The position numbers and the translations under genes were made by a program. From DASZTU01 sp035493835 (lineage in GTDB: Bacteria; Pseudomonadota; Alphaproteobacteria; Rhizobiales; Devosiaceae): a DNA stretch of 64,000 nucleotides. Below, in pieces: positions 1 to 7,905 of the stretch; positions within the stretch are counted from its first letter, which is position 1, and each line of letters begins with the position of its first letter. The notes under the pieces were generated by a model, which was not told where the DNA came from, did not search any database, and saw nothing but the letters and a program-made list of their open reading frames with translations. Location of the stretch: assembly GCA_035493835.1 (NCBI GenBank), contig DATJHO010000064.1:1-64000 (forward strand), written 5' to 3'.

Positions 1-608
1 AGCTTGTGCGAGGTGTAGAGGATGGCGACGCCCTGCGCCTTGAGGCGGGCGATCTGCCTGAACAACACCTGCGATTCCCGCACCGTCAGCACCGCCGTCG
101 GCTCGTCCATCACCAGCACCCGGGCTTCCCGCACCAGCGCCTTGGCTATCTCCACCATCTGCTTTTCCGGCACGGACAGCTCGAGAACCCGCTGCTTCGG
201 ATCAATATCGGTCTCGAGCTCGGCCAGTAGCTCGCGCGCCCGTCCTTCCATCCGGCCGACATCCATGAGCGCGCCGCGCCGGATCTCCCGGCCGAGGAAG
301 ATGTTGGCGGCGACCGTCAGCTGCTCGGCGAGGTTGAATTCCTGGTGAATGAGGACGATGCCGCGCGCCTCGGCGTCGGCGCTGTCGGCGAGCACTCTTT
401 CGATCCCATCGACCCGCACGCGCCCGGACGTGGGTTGCTCATAGCCGCAGAGGATCTTCATCAACGTCGACTTGCCGGCGCCGTTCTCGCCAATAAGCGC
501 ATGCACCTGGCCCGGCTCAAGCGAGATGCTGACATCGAACAGCACCTGAACGGGGCCAAAACTCTTGGAGATCTTGTCCCCACCGAGCGGCATTACGCCG
601 GCGCTCAT
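1..608 (-). CDS. Sugar ABC transporter ATP-binding protein (RbsA/XylG type), 3' part beyond the window
   Basis: This is the N-terminal part (about 202 residues) of a cytoplasmic ATPase that powers import of a monosaccharide. The visible domain has a Walker A GENGAGKST, a Q-loop in IHQEFNLAEQ, a signature LSVPEKQMVEIAKAL typical of the RbsA/XylG/MglA family, a Walker B VLVMDEPTA and a switch histidine in YTSHKL. Family members carry two such domains in about 500 residues, so more than half lies off the left edge. The ATG at 608 is preceded by GGGAGGAA. The partner permease and binding protein are not visible, so the sugar cannot be named. Confidence 0.9.
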   Translation of the reverse strand, partial: MSAGVMPLGGDKISKSFGPVQVLFDVSISLEPGQVHALIGENGAGKSTLMKILCGYEQPTSGRVRVDGIERVLADSADAEARGIVLIHQEFNLAEQLTVAANIFLGREIRRGALMDVGRMEGRARELLAELETDIDPKQRVLELSVPEKQMVEIAKALVREARVLVMDEPTAVLTVRESQVLFRQIARLKAQGVAILYTSHK

Positions 609-698
609 GGCTTTCCTCCCGAATGATTGCCTGTTGGCCAGGCTAATCCTTGTTATCGGCAAGAAGACAATGGTTTTTCCGCTAGGTCAACGCCCTCC

Positions 699-2060
699 TC
701 AGAGTCCGGCGAAGGTATCGAATAGCAATTTCAGGTTGAGCACGACGATGATCGCGGCCACGCCCCAGGCGAGCCAGGAGATCCAGCGCGCTACGGCAAG
801 GTTGCCCATCAGGCGCCGGCTGGAAACGAACTGCACCAGCGGGATCACGGCGAAGGGCAATTGCATGGAGAGGATCACCTGGCTCAGCACCAGAAGCTCG
901 CTGGTGCCCTTCTCGCCATAGAGCGCGGTGACGAAGATCACCGGAATGATGGCGATGCCTCGGGTGATCAGCCGCCGCGCCCAGTGCGGGATGCGGAGCC
1001 GGAGAAAACCTTCCATGACGATCTGGCCGGCGAGCGTTGCGGTGACGGTCGAGTTGACGCCCGAGGCGAGCAGCGCCACGGCGAACAGGATCGAGGCGAT
1101 GCTGAGCCCGAGCAGCGGAGACAAAAGCTCGAACGCCTGCCCGATATCGGCGACATCCTGGTGACCGCTATTGTGGAAGGCCGCCGCCGCCACGATGAGG
1201 ATGGCGGCATTGACGAACAGCGCCAGCATCAGGGCAATGGTCGAATCCGTGGTCGCCCATTTGATCGCGTCGCGCTTGCCCGCCTCGGTCTTTTCGTAGT
1301 TGCGCGTCTGCACGATCGAGGAGTGGAGGTAGAGATTGTGCGGCATCACCGTCGCCCCGATGATGCCGATCGCGACATAAAGCATGGCCGGGTTGGTGAC
1401 GATCTGGCTCGAGGGCAAGAAGAAGCCGCCAAGAATGGCCTCTACCGGGGGCTGCGCCGCAATGATCTGGATAGCGAAGCAGGCAAAGATCACCGTGATC
1501 AGCGCGACGATGAAGGCCTCGAGGAACCGAAATCCCCTGTTCATGAGGAACAGCAGCAGGAACGCATCAAGCCCGGCGATCAGCGCCCCGGCAATCAGCG
1601 GAATGTGGAACAACAGCTGCAGCGCAATCGCAGTGCCGATGACCTCGGCCAGATCGCAGGCGATGATCGCTATCTCGCAGGCAAGCCAAAGGACGAAATT
1701 GACCGGCTTGGGATAATAGGCCCGGCAGGCCTGCGCTAGGTCGCGCCCGGTGACGATGCCGAGCCGCGCCGCCAGCGCCTGCAGCAGGATCGCCATCAGG
1801 TTCGACAGCAGGATGACGAAGAGCAGCGTGTAGCCGAACGAGGCGCCGCCCGCGAGGTCGGTCGCCCAATTGCCCGGGTCCATGTAGCCGACGGCGACCA
1901 TGTAGCCCGGCCCGACAAACGCCAGCAGGCGCCGCACCCAGTTCGCGGTGCGCGGCACCGCGATGGTGGCGTGCACTTCCGGCAGGCTCGGCTGGTCCTC
2001 GTCATCGAGGCGCGAAAACTGCCAGGCCGTGCGCGGGGGCGCTGTCGGCTTCATATCCAT
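699..2060 (-). CDS. mntH: Nramp-family Mn2+/divalent cation:H+ symporter MntH
   Basis: Inner-membrane proton-coupled importer of Mn2+ (possibly Fe2+). The protein has about eleven hydrophobic segments and both Nramp ion-binding signatures: MDPGNW in the first helix (near residue 60) and VMPHNLYLHS in helix six (near residue 245). The length of 453 residues is a little above E. coli MntH because of a polar N-terminal tail of about 40 residues. An ATG at 2060 sits six bases after GGAG. A TTG at 2072 would add four residues but lacks a ribosome site. The gene is divergent from an MntR-type repressor at 2277, which points to manganese as substrate and to Mn-dependent repression from the shared intergenic region. 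Confidence 0.92.
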   Translation of the reverse strand: MDMKPTAPPRTAWQFSRLDDEDQPSLPEVHATIAVPRTANWVRRLLAFVGPGYMVAVGYMDPGNWATDLAGGASFGYTLLFVILLSNLMAILLQALAARLGIVTGRDLAQACRAYYPKPVNFVLWLACEIAIIACDLAEVIGTAIALQLLFHIPLIAGALIAGLDAFLLLFLMNRGFRFLEAFIVALITVIFACFAIQIIAAQPPVEAILGGFFLPSSQIVTNPAMLYVAIGIIGATVMPHNLYLHSSIVQTRNYEKTEAGKRDAIKWATTDSTIALMLALFVNAAILIVAAAAFHNSGHQDVADIGQAFELLSPLLGLSIASILFAVALLASGVNSTVTATLAGQIVMEGFLRLRIPHWARRLITRGIAIIPVIFVTALYGEKGTSELLVLSQVILSMQLPFAVIPLVQFVSSRRLMGNLAVARWISWLAWGVAAIIVVLNLKLLFDTFAGL

Positions 2061-2118
2061 CGGGGGCTCCAAGCTGAAGGCTTGTGATTGCCGTCAATGT
2101 GCGCCTCACCTCATGATT

Positions 2119-2144
2119 ATGCAATAGGCTATATTAGATTGCAT
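2119..2144. promoter_or_regulatory. Candidate MntR operator between mntH and mntR
   Basis: Perfect 7-bp inverted arms ATGCAAT (2119-2125) and ATTGCAT (2138-2144) flank a 12-bp core containing AGGCTATATT. The core resembles, as I remember it, one half of the E. coli MntR box. It lies about 60 bp upstream of the mntH start, where a repressor could block transcription. Binding is inferred. Confidence 0.4.
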
Positions 2145-2224
2145 TGGCATCGCGCGTCGGCCACCCTGGTAGGCAGATGGAGAGGTTCCGCATCGCACAA
2201 ATTGCGATATCAATTCTGAGCTTG

Positions 2225-2233
2225 TGCTATAAT
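2225..2233 (+). promoter_or_regulatory. Extended -10 promoter element for mntR
   Basis: TGCTATAAT matches the extended -10 consensus (TG-N-TATAAT) and lies 44 bp before the mntR start. The best -35-like hexamer (TTGCGA at 2202) has non-ideal spacing of 20 bp, which is tolerable for an extended -10 promoter. Confidence 0.45.
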
Positions 2234-2276
2234 TGTTCCCGGCACTTTCGTTCGGTGCCGGACGAGGGCTAGACTC

Positions 2277-2729
2277 ATGCCGCGTGGGCAAAAATTCGTT
2301 TCCCGGGGCGAGCCGCTGCCGGATGCAGAGGTCCATTCGGAAGGATTTCGGCACACGCGGGAGGCGCGGCGCGGCGCCCTGGTGGAAGATTATCTCGAAC
2401 TCATCGCCGACCTGATCGAGGATGGCAACGAAGCTCGCCAGGTCGATATCGCCGCCCGGTTGGGTGTGTCGCAGCCGACCGTCGCGAAAATGCTCGGTCG
2501 CCTCACGGCCGACGGGCTCGTGTCGCGAAAACCCTATCGCGGCGTATTCCTGACCGAGGCGGGCCGCAAGATGGCGCATGAAAGCCGCGCCCGCCACCAG
2601 ACGGTCGAGGCCTTTCTGCGCGCCTTGGGCGTGAGCGCGGAAACCGCTCGCATCGACTCCGAAGGCATCGAACACCACGTCAGCGCCGAAACCCTCGAAG
2701 CTTTTCGCCGGGCCATCGCACAGCGGTAG
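2277..2729 (+). CDS. mntR: DtxR/MntR-family manganese-responsive transcriptional regulator
   Basis: A 150-residue DNA-binding regulator expected to sense Mn2+ and repress mntH. The winged helix-turn-helix occupies about residues 38-100 (QVDIAARLGVSQPTVAKMLGRL is the recognition region). The metal-binding/dimerisation part follows, with the family pattern EGIEHHVSAETLEAF near the C-terminus, as in E. coli MntR (155 residues). It lacks the SH3-like third domain of DtxR/IdeR, which also fits MntR. The ATG follows GAGG at nine bases. It is transcribed divergently from mntH, the usual pairing. Confidence 0.88.
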   Translation: MPRGQKFVSRGEPLPDAEVHSEGFRHTREARRGALVEDYLELIADLIEDGNEARQVDIAARLGVSQPTVAKMLGRLTADGLVSRKPYRGVFLTEAGRKMAHESRARHQTVEAFLRALGVSAETARIDSEGIEHHVSAETLEAFRRAIAQR

Positions 2730-2741
2730 CCTTTTGCGGCC

Positions 2742-4031
2742 TTATGCGAGATGCGGGCTCGTAAAACCGAGGCGGCGCAGTCCGGTGAGGATCTCCGGGC
2801 AGCTCATGAATAAGTCCCAGAGCAGCCCGGTGCGAAAATTCTCGATCATCACGATGATCGGGCCCTGGTCGATGGCGAGATGCGTCGCGGCATACCAGTC
2901 CCGCGATGGACAGAATGCATCGACGAAACCGTAGTCGCGCCACAGCCGGGCACCCAGCGGCCCATGAAAATGCTTCAGCGCGGCGAGGGATTGCTCGGGC
3001 GTATAGGGCATCGAGGCCAACGCGGCCGTCGGCGCGATCACGCCGAAATCGTGGTCGGGATCGAAGGCGCCATAGCCGTCCGGCCCGTCGCACGCCGTCA
3101 ATCCCCAGCAATTCTCGCCATAGCCGGCAAAGCCGTTGGGATTGGCGACGCAATGGGCGTGATTGATCCGCGAATGCTGGAGATTTTGCTGCCAATAATC
3201 GGCGTACCGGTCCGTTAGCCCGCGCGGATCGAGGCCTAAAAACGAATAATGGGCGAAGAACAGCGGCCCGCCATGGTCGGCGCCGAGCGGCAGTTCGAGC
3301 CCAAAATATCTGCGCCCGTTCCTGAACTGCCGCCCCTCGGCCCAACCCTTGTGATAAACCGCGGGGCTGATCGGATGGCGGGGAGACGCGGCGGCGAGCA
3401 CATAGGCGATCAGGCACTCGTTCCAGCCCCTGAGCTCGAAATTCATCGCCCAGCCATGGTTCGGGCTCCAGTGCCAATAAAGGACATTGCCGCCACCGCG
3501 GGTATGCCAATCCCATTCTGTCTCTTCCCAGAGCTGGGTGATCTGCGCGCGCAATTGCCGCTCCGGCGGAGCGTCGCCGGCGAAATATTGCCTCGCACAG
3601 AGGAGGCCCGCGAGCAGGAACGCGGTCTCGACCAGGTCGCCGCCATCGTCCTTGCGGCTGAAGCGGATGGTCTTGCCGGTGCTGCCGTTGAGCATGTGGG
3701 GCAAGACGCCATGAAAACTGTCGGCGCCCAGGAGGAACCCGGTCATCTTGAGCAGGTGCTCGATGGCGGCCTGCCGGGTGATCCAGCCGCGTTCGGCGGC
3801 AACCACGATCGCCATGGCGCCAAACCCCGATCCACCGGTCACGACGGTGTCGAGCCCCGCGTCATCGCCCGGCGTGAAGCGGTCGCGGGCGAGGCCGCTC
3901 CGGGGATGGGCGAAATCCCAGAAATACCGAAAAGTCTGGCGCTGCACGAGTTCCAGAAGCTCGTCATCCGCCCCTGGCGGAACAACCCGCCCAGATGCGG
4001 AGCGTGACGATGGCCTGTGCTTTCCCCGCAA
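2742..4031 (-). CDS. Glucoamylase-like glycoside hydrolase (PF10091, GH144-like)
   Basis: A 429-residue protein of the bacterial 'glycoamylase' family PF10091. Characterised relatives in GH144 hydrolyse beta-1,2-glucans, so a role in degrading or recycling such a glucan is the best inference. The sequence is rich in Trp/Tyr/His/Asp typical of an (alpha/alpha)6 barrel, e.g. QTFRYFWDFAHP near the start, WNECLIAYVLA mid-protein and GYGENCWGLTACDGPDGY. No signal peptide is visible, so it looks cytoplasmic unless the start is wrong. The start is a TTG at 4031 preceded at six bases by GGGAGG; no in-frame ATG precedes the conserved domain. It is followed by no co-directional partner that explains the substrate. 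Confidence 0.8.
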   Translation of the reverse strand: MRGKHRPSSRSASGRVVPPGADDELLELVQRQTFRYFWDFAHPRSGLARDRFTPGDDAGLDTVVTGGSGFGAMAIVVAAERGWITRQAAIEHLLKMTGFLLGADSFHGVLPHMLNGSTGKTIRFSRKDDGGDLVETAFLLAGLLCARQYFAGDAPPERQLRAQITQLWEETEWDWHTRGGGNVLYWHWSPNHGWAMNFELRGWNECLIAYVLAAASPRHPISPAVYHKGWAEGRQFRNGRRYFGLELPLGADHGGPLFFAHYSFLGLDPRGLTDRYADYWQQNLQHSRINHAHCVANPNGFAGYGENCWGLTACDGPDGYGAFDPDHDFGVIAPTAALASMPYTPEQSLAALKHFHGPLGARLWRDYGFVDAFCPSRDWYAATHLAIDQGPIIVMIENFRTGLLWDLFMSCPEILTGLRRLGFTSPHLA

Positions 4032-4101
4032 GATCCGCCTCCCGGCCGTTCAAGCGTGAGCACTTTGCGCCGCTGCCGTCCGGGGGAGCAATCCCCTTAT
4101 G

Positions 4102-4172
4102 CCGCCTTCGCGGGAATGACTGGGCTTGTTGAAGACCCGTGCCGCATCCCGGTGTCATTCCCGCGTAGGCGG
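4102..4172. repeat. Palindromic intergenic repeat of the GTCATTCCCGC type
   Basis: Arms of 19 bp at 4102-4120 and 4154-4172 are inverted with one mismatch; each half is itself a small hairpin (CCCGC...GCGGG). This is the widespread class of short palindromic intergenic repeat, here between the hisN 3' end and the glycosidase 5' end. It could also act as a transcript end. Confidence 0.7.
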
Positions 4173-4226
4173 GAATCTCTGTTTCAGGGTCCTCGGCTTC
4201 GTCGAGTTCGCCTAGGTAACTCAACT

Positions 4227-5036
4227 CTACCCGCGGCCGTTGAGCACAGCCAACGCCGCGGCATGGAGTTCGGGGGTGGCGGCGGCGAGGCAGTTGCCAC
4301 CCTGCTCCGCGGAGGCACCGTCCCAGGTGGTGACCACGCCACCGGCGTTCTCGATCAGCGGGATCAGCGGGGCGATGTCGACATTTTTCAGCGCCGCCTC
4401 GCAGACGAGGTCGATATGACCGGCCGCCAGCAGGCAATAGGCATAGCAATCGAGCCCGTAGCGGGTCTGCAGCACGGCGCCGCGCAGCGCGTTCCAGGGG
4501 CTCATGACACCGGCGCCCTCAAAGATATCGGGCGAGGTGGCCGAAAGCTTTGCCAGGGCGAGTTCGGTGACGCCGCTAGTGCGGATACCCACATCCTCGG
4601 CGCCGCGGAGAAACCGCGAGCCGCCGGGGAGGCCCAGATAGGTTTCGCCCGTAAAAGGCTGCGCCATCAGCCCGGCAACCGTCTTGCCATCGACCCGAAG
4701 GCCGATCAGCGTGCCCCAGACCGGCGCGCCGGAGATGAAGGCGCGGGTGCCGTCAATGGGATCGATGATCCACTCGAAGGGGCCGTCGGCGGTCTTGTCG
4801 GCCATTTCCTCGCCGATGATGGCGTGGTCGGGAAAGCGCGCGGCGATGGTTTCGCGGATGGCGCGCTCCGCTTCGCGGTCACCATCGGTGACAGGGTCGA
4901 AACCGATCGTGAACTTGTTGTCGACCGCCAGACGGGTGCGGAACCGCGGTAGCGTCTCGGCGGCGGCCGCCGCCGCGGCGGCAAGCAAAGTCTCCCCGAC
5001 GACCTCGGGATCGAGCCCGCCCAATATCTGCGTCAT
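4227..5036 (-). CDS. hisN: Histidinol-phosphatase, inositol-monophosphatase fold (HisN)
   Basis: Predicted Mg2+-dependent phosphatase converting L-histidinol phosphate to histidinol in histidine synthesis. Metal-site motifs are GEE (in IIGEEMAD), DPIDGT and, near the C-terminus, NVDIAPLIPLIENAGG. The last segment together with YAYCLLAAGHIDLV matches HisN rather than SuhB-type inositol monophosphatases. Length is 269 residues from the ATG at 5036. A longer frame to 5207 exists, but its extra sequence shows no conserved character. In many Hyphomicrobiales it neighbours the formylglutamate amidohydrolase and cpdR, as here. SuhB or another IMPase remains an alternative. Confidence 0.82.
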   Translation of the reverse strand: MTQILGGLDPEVVGETLLAAAAAAAAETLPRFRTRLAVDNKFTIGFDPVTDGDREAERAIRETIAARFPDHAIIGEEMADKTADGPFEWIIDPIDGTRAFISGAPVWGTLIGLRVDGKTVAGLMAQPFTGETYLGLPGGSRFLRGAEDVGIRTSGVTELALAKLSATSPDIFEGAGVMSPWNALRGAVLQTRYGLDCYAYCLLAAGHIDLVCEAALKNVDIAPLIPLIENAGGVVTTWDGASAEQGGNCLAAATPELHAAALAVLNGRG

Positions 5037-5254
5037 ATCCGTTCTACCCGCTCCAATTTGCGCATCGATAACAAATCCGTAGCTTTGGCGACACGGCAAT
5101 GACGGGAAAAATTGCGCTCCCGCCGGTGATTCATTTTTGCAACAACCTTCAGCCGGCGGCTGTGTATATGTCGTGTAACACTTGCCGAGCGTCGCAAACG
5201 GGCTCAATATTGAATTGCATGACGGGTTGACGGTTCATGTTTCGGGCATGTTGT

Positions 5255-5281
5255 TCACGCCCAAATCCCGCCGACAGCCAT
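5255..5281 (-). CDS. Possible eight-residue leader peptide (MAVGGIWA)
   Basis: A nine-codon frame (ATG to TGA) five bases downstream of GGGAGG, one of the better ribosome sites in the window. It is preceded by a perfect hairpin and lies about 220 bp ahead of hisN. There is no run of His codons, so a classical his attenuator is not supported. It could be a leader, a relic of a frameshifted gene, or chance. Confidence 0.25.
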   Translation of the reverse strand: MAVGGIWA

Positions 5282-5298
5282 TGTTTCCTCCCTTGACT

Positions 5299-5318
5299 CG
5301 GGCCGCTCCGGCGGCCCG
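5299..5318. terminator. GC hairpin downstream of the formylglutamate amidohydrolase gene
   Basis: CGGGCCGC (5299-5306) and GCGGCCCG (5311-5318) pair perfectly around a TCCG loop. A TTCTTT run follows on the plus strand only; on the minus strand, where the upstream gene ends, there is no T-tract. It may be a processing or termination hairpin. Confidence 0.4.
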
Positions 5319-5382
5319 TTCTTTGCCGCAATCCCAGTATTGTTGAACGAAGACTTTTGACCCGCGCAGCGGCTGGGCAAGT

Positions 5383-6279
5383 TTACTCGGCCGCAGCCTT
5401 TTCGGCCGGCGGCACGCAGCGCGCCAAGGCGGCAAAGTCGAGGCCGAGCAGCGCGAACACCAGCGTGTCGACTAGTTGCCGCATGGCCGAAAAGGTCTCG
5501 TTCTTGGCCAGCGTCGCCTCGTTCATGTAGAGGTGGCGGCTGACCTCGATCTGGACGGCATGGATTCCGTGCTGCGGCCGGCCATAGGTGCGGGTGCAGA
5601 AGCCGCCCGCATAGGGCCGGTTGCGCGCCACCTTGAGCCCGGCCCCGGCGAACACCGTTTCGATGAGATCGAGGATCATCGGCGCGCAGGCGGTGCCATA
5701 GCGATCGCCCAGCACCACATCGGGCGACGGCTTGTCGCCGGGCCGCGTCAGGCGCGGCATCGAGTGACAATCGACCAGGAGGGCAATGCCGAAAGTCGAG
5801 AGCGCCTCCCCGAGCAGGCCCTGCAGGGTGGCGTGATAGGGCTGGTAGATCCCCTCGATGCGCATGCGCGCATCATCGAGGGTGAGTCGCTCGCGATAGA
5901 TCGGCTTGTTCTCCGCCACCACGCGGGCGAGCGTCCCGAGCCCGGCCGCAACCCGGGGGCTGGTCGTGTTGAATCGGTCCGAGAGCGGCTCGACAAACAT
6001 GGTTGGGTCGAGTTCCCATGGCTCGCGATTGACGTCGAGATAGGCCCGGGGGAAATGCGCCCTGAGGAGCGGCACGCCCAGATGCGGCGCGCGGCCGAAC
6101 AGTTCATCGACGAAGGCATCCTCGGACTGCCGAATCGACAGATGGTCGAGCCGCGTCATGCTGAGGAATCGCTCGGGGTAGTCGCGCCCCGAATGGGCCG
6201 AATTGAATACCAACGGCGCCGTCAGGCGGCGCGGGCGGATTGTTTCAAAAGCCGGCCTGTCCCGGTAGTCGGACTGCAC
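5383..6279 (-). CDS. N-formylglutamate amidohydrolase family protein
   Basis: A 298-residue cytoplasmic metal-dependent amidohydrolase of the HutG2-like family, which cleaves N-formylglutamate to glutamate and formate at the end of one histidine-degradation route. Diagnostic segments are FNSAHSGRDYP (metal-binding His), FPRAYLDVNREPWELDP and LLVDCHSMP. The GTG at 6279 follows GGAGGA by six bases. A longer frame from a TTG at 6327 has no such site. The neighbourhood with hisN and cpdR is recurrent in this order. No hut genes are nearby, so the physiological substrate is not fixed by context. Confidence 0.85.
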   Translation of the reverse strand: MQSDYRDRPAFETIRPRRLTAPLVFNSAHSGRDYPERFLSMTRLDHLSIRQSEDAFVDELFGRAPHLGVPLLRAHFPRAYLDVNREPWELDPTMFVEPLSDRFNTTSPRVAAGLGTLARVVAENKPIYRERLTLDDARMRIEGIYQPYHATLQGLLGEALSTFGIALLVDCHSMPRLTRPGDKPSPDVVLGDRYGTACAPMILDLIETVFAGAGLKVARNRPYAGGFCTRTYGRPQHGIHAVQIEVSRHLYMNEATLAKNETFSAMRQLVDTLVFALLGLDFAALARCVPPAEKAAAE

Positions 6280-6480
6280 CTTGCTTCCTCCGAGGCCCCG
6301 GGCCGACATGCCGTGGACCCGAAGCAAATTGCGACGGAATCAATGTGCCTTGGTGCCGGACGAATGTCCATCACGGATGTTTTTGCCCCACGAAGATCGC
6401 GAAGAGTTGCGAAGGCTCAAACATGCATTAAACATCGCCCATTAGCCTAGCTATGAATCGACAAGGCCAACGAGGACGCC

Positions 6481-6840
6481 ATGAAGCGAATCCTGCTCGC
6501 GGAAGACGACAACGACATGCGTCAGTTTTTGACGCGCGCACTCAAGAACGCGGGCTACGAGGTGGTCTCCTTCGATAACGGCAAGTCCGCCTATGAGCGG
6601 CTGCGCGAAGAGCCGTTCGCGCTGCTCCTCTCCGACATCGTGATGCCGGAGATGGATGGCATCGAGCTTGCCCGGCGGGCCACAGAGCTCGATCCGGACC
6701 TCAAGGTGATGTTCATCACCGGTTTTGCGGCGGTCGCGCTCAACCCGGACAGCGACGCGCCCAAGGATGCCTCGGTGCTCAGCAAGCCGTTCCACCTCAA
6801 GGATCTGGTCAACGAAGTCGAGCGTCTGCTGGCCGCCTGA
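6481..6840 (+). CDS. cpdR: Single-domain response regulator CpdR
   Basis: A 119-residue receiver domain with no output domain. Phosphoacceptor Asp lies in LLLSDIVMPEMDGIELA, the acidic pocket is AEDDND at residues 7-12, and the conserved Lys is in SKPFHLKDLV. Length and sequence match alphaproteobacterial CpdR, whose unphosphorylated form is an adaptor that brings ClpXP to cell-cycle substrates, with CtrA degradation as the outcome. Phosphate would come from the CckA-ChpT relay; these partners are not in the window. The ATG follows GAGGA at four bases. It is divergent from the amidohydrolase and followed by tRNA-Val. Confidence 0.88.
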   Translation: MKRILLAEDDNDMRQFLTRALKNAGYEVVSFDNGKSAYERLREEPFALLLSDIVMPEMDGIELARRATELDPDLKVMFITGFAAVALNPDSDAPKDASVLSKPFHLKDLVNEVERLLAA

Positions 6841-6959
6841 CGATCAGGCACAAATGCATGCGCTTGCCGCTTGACCGGGGCGGGGGTTCTATGGTTTACC
6901 GCCCGCCAGCGGCGACGACCGCGGCGCTCGAAACGGCGCCGGGCGCCGACAGAAAAGAT

Positions 6960-7034
6960 GGGTGTATAGCTCAGCGGGAGAGCACTACCTTGACATGGTA
7001 GGGGTCACAGGTTCAATCCCTGTTACACCCACCA
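6960..7034 (+). tRNA. tRNA-Val (anticodon GAC), CCA encoded
   Basis: Complete cloverleaf: acceptor GGGTGTA/TACACCC, D arm GCTC-AGCGGGA-GAGC, anticodon stem CTACC/GGTAG with loop TTGACAT giving GAC, T arm ACAGG-TTCAATC-CCTGT, then A and CCA. It reads GUC and GUU valine codons. Its body is nearly identical to the tRNA-Val at 34793. Confidence 0.97.
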
Positions 7035-7905
7035 TCTTTTCAAGGACTTAGCTAAGTCCGAGATCGAGACGGTACTAATGTTGGTGCGAATGATAGGTCG
7101 CATTCCCCTTGCGGCGTCACGCCCCCATTTAAACCCCCGAGGAAATTGATGGCCGCGGCGGCTTTACCGATCTAGTCATCGGCACGCTTCGAGAAGGCGC
7201 CGCTGACGTGCGAGGTCAGGTTTCCCCAGTCCATGGCACGTCGAACCCGTCTTGGGCATCGAGGGGACACATCTAGCTTCGCACGCGGCGCGTCTCGACC
7301 CGGTCCTGCTTTGCCTCGCGAAGGTGCCGGACGCCCTGCTGCGCGAGCTGCCGATCTTCTTCCCATGCCAGACGCCTATCGGAGCCGTTGTCCCGGCGCT
7401 CGTCGAAGTTTCGCAAATACAAGATCGCAGCGCTCAGTGCCCAAAACGGAAACGGCCTAATAGCAAGACGCAGTTGCAATCGAAATATTGCTCGTGGCGG
7501 CTGTGCGATCTTGGGAGGCCTCCTCGGCTCGCGCTTTTTTTGCCCCTAGCCATTCAATGGCGGCAACGACCAGAATTCTTCCCAGCATGAGCTTAAGGAG
7601 GATGCACGCGAGTTTTTGCTGTGCGCTCGATGGCTGAGGCACAAAGTCTCAGCCGACGCGGATCAGTCTATCCAACGTTCCCTCTTTTGAAGAGCGCGAC
7701 CGAAGATGAATAAACAGCGACCAATAATGCTGACTTACGTGTTTATCCAGCAGACTGACAAACCAACGCACTATATAAAACTTGCATTTCTAAAAATGCA
7801 AATGAAGACGACGTGATCAGCAACAATTAAGTTTTGTTTGATATCCTCAAGGGAGGACATAGGCATTATTACTAGGCTCGGGACTAATGTGAGGGGGGGC
7901 GCACC
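7035..7905. other. Gene-poor stretch between tRNA-Val and the GGDEF-EAL gene
   Basis: About 870 bp in which I recognise no gene. Frames present are short, overlap each other on opposite strands and show no conserved motif. From about 7640 to 7900 the sequence is clearly richer in A+T than its surroundings. I saw no second copy of the tRNA 3' end nearby that would define an attachment site. The AT-rich end presumably carries the promoter of the downstream gene. Confidence 0.5.

Larger units (their letters stand above)
5037..5382. other. Intergenic stretch upstream of hisN with a hairpin and micro-ORFs
   Basis: 346 bp without a conventional gene. It holds a strong hairpin (5299-5318), an eight-codon ORF with an excellent ribosome site (5255-5281) and a 29-codon ORF (5149-5238) without one. 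The hisN promoter must lie here or further up. Confidence 0.5.

Noticed and set aside
7252..7642. Overlapping frames on both strands after tRNA-Val (up to 112 codons)
   Set aside because: None has a ribosome site or family motif; they overlap each other, so I left the region as unexplained.
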